Source of the DNA: Paraglomus occultum
Lineage: Eukaryota > Glomeromycota > Glomeromycetes > Paraglomerales > Paraglomeraceae
Assembly (NCBI GenBank): GCA_910592205.1
Contig: CAJVPJ010000041.1
Location: 1-60,017, forward strand
DNA length: 60,017 nucleotides
Direction of reading: 5' to 3'
Of this stretch, positions 57,616 through 60,017 are shown one piece after another. Every line of letters begins with the position of its first letter. The first letter of the stretch is position 1. Both the position numbers and the translations under genes were made by a program. Under the pieces are notes generated by a model. It saw only the letters and a program-made list of their open reading frames with translations, made no database searches and was not told the DNA's origin.

Positions 57616-60017
57616 ATGTCATCATTTCCGACTGCAAAGAAGCCTGATATTTCTGTAATAACGACAACCACATCACCTGTGCCTAATAAAATTTCTATCG
57701 ATTTTTCTGATTTCCTTCAAGATGACTTTAATGTAAAAGCTTGGATCAATAAGGCTTTGACAGGTGTCGGAGACACAATTATATACCCACCAAAAGAACA
57801 TTCTCGGAACGTTAGCATAGATGCAAACAAGCAGTCTGCCCGTTCTAAGATAAAGAGCATTAAAGATCGCAAATGGATAATTGACACTTCGCAACTAAAT
57901 GCGCTAGAGAATCATGTTTCTGTATTATTAGACAAATTGCATTTCTTAAACCAGGAAGTATCTAGTAGACTGGAGAGAACGGTAGAAGACGCTGTCAAGA
58001 ACATGCCACAAACCTTGGCATTTCTGCAAGTTATTAAAAATGACATAATTGACCTAAAAGCGAGAGATGCAGCTGTAAAAAAGGATCTCGAGACAGTAGA
58101 GGGCAATACCGGTGAGGCATTGGAGCATCTCAAATATATAGATTTAATCAAGAATCGTATGGAAGCATCGCGTGCAATGTTAAGGGAAGCTGAGAGTTGG
58201 AACAATCTCGAGGCGGAAGCAGGCACTATATTCGCTTCTCAAGATTATCAGAAAGCAAGTGCGCGTTTGGCCGAGGCTGAGAAGAGCTTAATCATATTTC
58301 GTAATACACCAGAATATGAAGAGCGCCGTAAGTTATTGACAGAATTACAGAATCAGTTGGAGGCCACAGTTAGTCCGCAGTTAGTGGCTGCTCTTAATCA
58401 ACATGATTTGGCAGCATGTCAGAAATTCTATTTGATATTCAGTCAGATCGGTCGTAAAAAGGACTTTTGCAATTACTATTACGGCGCTCGAAAATCGTCT
58501 CTCATACAGTTGTGGCAGAATACACCTATTTTGGAGGATACGCAAACCATAGCAGAAGAATCAGCAGGCCCGGAGTCGAGGAGAAAGTTTGTTGAGTTTC
58601 TCCGGGAATTTTTTGACGAATGCTTCATTGTTTTGAACGAAGAGCACACATGGTGTGGCAACGTGTTTCCCGATGCAGATGAAGTTTTATGCGCTCTTAT
58701 CGAAATTATTTTTAGTTCGTTAAAACCATCTCTTGCTGCTCGTCTTGCTGGATTGGTAGAACGGTACAACGAAAAATGTTTATCTGAGATTATTAATGCG
58801 TTTACTGTATGTGAGAATTTCGGTCATCAATTTGAAAGTGTATTGTTCAAGTCTGTTCGTGTTGATGCCGGAACACATTCTATCACCGCCACGAAGAGGC
58901 ATTCGAGAAACGATCTGATTAAATGGGGTCACGTAATATTTGAACCGTTCTCTGATTATCAACACGACTATGCTGAATACGAGAAGACGTATTTGTCCCA
59001 GGTGTTCAGAGAGAATTTACACGCAGAAAAGGGTGTTAGCGTGGACACGACGCGCGCGATTGCAGACAGTGTTGGAAAAGTGTTCTCTCTGGTAGAGGGT
59101 AGTTTATCTCGGTGTATGGCTCTTACCCATGGATTTGGCGGAGTTGGTTTAATCGATGCTGTCAATTATTTTTTTGAGGCGGTATTCATGGAATATAATA
59201 ACCTATTAAAGCGATTGAGAGTGGAATGTGGATTGAATGCCAATAGGCAACATGATCAACAGTATAGTACTTTACCTTCCAACAGAAATGAGAATACTTA
59301 TGATTTCGATCAGGAAAAATTAGAAACGGATGACTGGTCTAATTTTCAACTAGGATTGCGGCTGTTGGGCATCTGTCGGCAGATGTCTGAGCGGCTTGCT
59401 AATTTTGAGAGTAAGGTAAAGGAAACACTCAATGGGACGAGAGCATTGATCGAAGACAATGGGTTAAACGCAGATTTAGAGTGGTATGACCGTCGTTCTG
59501 TTACATTGGATGGATTCTCTGGCACTCGAACTTCGCTAATGTTGTTAAGACAATCTCCGCTCAATAGCTACTTACTAAATCAGCTATTGACGTGTATTGA
59601 ATCGAAACAATTATTTGAATTGTCTGTGAACTCCCTGACTAGTTTCACTAAACAATGCCAATTATTTGTATTTGATACTATATACCTACCTATAGTTAAG
59701 CATCTAGCTGGTCTTCCTACGATGAGCATATGGAATAGTAATTCAGAAGACAATCGACGTTCGGCATTTAATCTAGAGATACCAAGCTTTAGTCTACAAC
59801 CATCGAAATATATAATGTCTATCGGAGAAGATCTTCTCAACCTACCGAGTCAATTTGAGATTTATGCTGACGATAGTGCGCTAGCATTTTCTATTAGTTC
59901 ATTGCCGTATGCGGATAGTAGTACAGTTGATGCGGATGATAATTCGAACGAAGAGGAGTCATCGGACGAAGATGTTGTTCACAACTGGATGGCTTCGATT
60001 GCACGTGGCACAATGTT
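57616..60017 (+). CDS. COG7: Conserved oligomeric Golgi complex subunit 7, 3' end outside window
   Basis: Open from the ATG at 57616 to the window edge: 800 codons, no intron, no stop. COG7 features: N-terminal block ISIDFSDFLQDDFNVKAWINKAL; helical region LENHVSVLLDKLHFLNQEVSSRLE; then YIDLIKNRMEASRAMLREAESWNNL and FASQDYQKASARLAEAEKSL, the region shared by COG tethering subunits; later KWGHVIFEPF, GFGGVGLIDAVNYFFEAVFMEY and LPSQFEIYADD. An acidic EEESSDED stretch and WMASIARGTM at the edge correspond to the end of the protein, so few residues are missing. COG7 is part of lobe B of the COG complex, which tethers retrograde vesicles in the Golgi and maintains glycosylation enzymes. Long intronless exon, like MET5 beside it. 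Confidence 0.92.
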   Translation, partial: MSSFPTAKKPDISVITTTTSPVPNKISIDFSDFLQDDFNVKAWINKALTGVGDTIIYPPKEHSRNVSIDANKQSARSKIKSIKDRKWIIDTSQLNALENHVSVLLDKLHFLNQEVSSRLERTVEDAVKNMPQTLAFLQVIKNDIIDLKARDAAVKKDLETVEGNTGEALEHLKYIDLIKNRMEASRAMLREAESWNNLEAEAGTIFASQDYQKASARLAEAEKSLIIFRNTPEYEERRKLLTELQNQLEATVSPQLVAALNQHDLAACQKFYLIFSQIGRKKDFCNYYYGARKSSLIQLWQNTPILEDTQTIAEESAGPESRRKFVEFLREFFDECFIVLNEEHTWCGNVFPDADEVLCALIEIIFSSLKPSLAARLAGLVERYNEKCLSEIINAFTVCENFGHQFESVLFKSVRVDAGTHSITATKRHSRNDLIKWGHVIFEPFSDYQHDYAEYEKTYLSQVFRENLHAEKGVSVDTTRAIADSVGKVFSLVEGSLSRCMALTHGFGGVGLIDAVNYFFEAVFMEYNNLLKRLRVECGLNANRQHDQQYSTLPSNRNENTYDFDQEKLETDDWSNFQLGLRLLGICRQMSERLANFESKVKETLNGTRALIEDNGLNADLEWYDRRSVTLDGFSGTRTSLMLLRQSPLNSYLLNQLLTCIESKQLFELSVNSLTSFTKQCQLFVFDTIYLPIVKHLAGLPTMSIWNSNSEDNRRSAFNLEIPSFSLQPSKYIMSIGEDLLNLPSQFEIYADDSALAFSISSLPYADSSTVDADDNSNEEESSDEDVVHNWMASIARGTM

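Overview
The window looks like nuclear DNA of an early-diverging, AT-rich fungus, most plausibly a Mucoromycota or Glomeromycotina (arbuscular mycorrhizal) lineage. The reasons are short GT-AG introns (about 70-100 bp) with TACTAAT/TTAAC-like branch sites, a fungal-type MET5 sulfite reductase, a tyrosine-kinase-like kinase of the kind expanded in Rhizophagus-like genomes, and a short galE beside fungal housekeeping genes. Genus is not claimed. No tRNA, rRNA, CRISPR array or intact transposase was seen.

Most genes here are invisible as long ORFs, because they are cut into small exons. I rebuilt them by hand from splice sites, requiring every intron phase to match. Left part: the 3' end of a tandem protein kinase (+, 1-1416); an unrecognised seven-exon AT-hook protein (+, 4229-6135); TSR3, the 18S rRNA acp-transferase (+, 10035-11689); and, tail to tail with it, a DPB4/POLE3 histone-fold subunit (-, 11733-12180). 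About 14 kb without a convincing gene follows (12.3-26.1 kb), rich in homopolymer runs, microsatellites and TTGACA/TGTCAA words. It leads into a 1208-residue STE-type kinase with a coiled coil and a long Ser-rich linker (+, 26153-30802).

Right part: an intronless bacterial-type UDP-glucose 4-epimerase (-, 32107-33105); UFD1 in nine exons (-, 34809-36880); orphan exons of an unrecognised gene (-, 37093-37433); a UPF0390-family protein (-, 37617-38066); a small 52-residue gene (+, 38447-38803); the SEL1L/HRD3 ERAD receptor in eleven exons (+, 38871-42489); an unrecognised two-exon protein (+, 44160-44678) converging on Mediator MED4 (-, 45143-46233); the TMEM33/Pom33 membrane protein (-, 47688-49080); the sulfite reductase beta subunit in one 4.4-kb exon (+, 52648-57027); and COG7, running off the right edge (+, 57616-60017).

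The genes are mainly housekeeping: rRNA modification, replication, transcription, ER-associated degradation (HRD3 and UFD1 act in successive steps of one pathway and lie 2 kb apart), nuclear envelope and ER shape, Golgi tethering and sulfur assimilation. A palindromic E-box octamer, TCACGTGA, recurs 45-130 bp upstream of several start codons and may be a shared promoter element. Exon models rest on hand reading without transcript data; small first exons and the unrecognised genes are the least certain parts.
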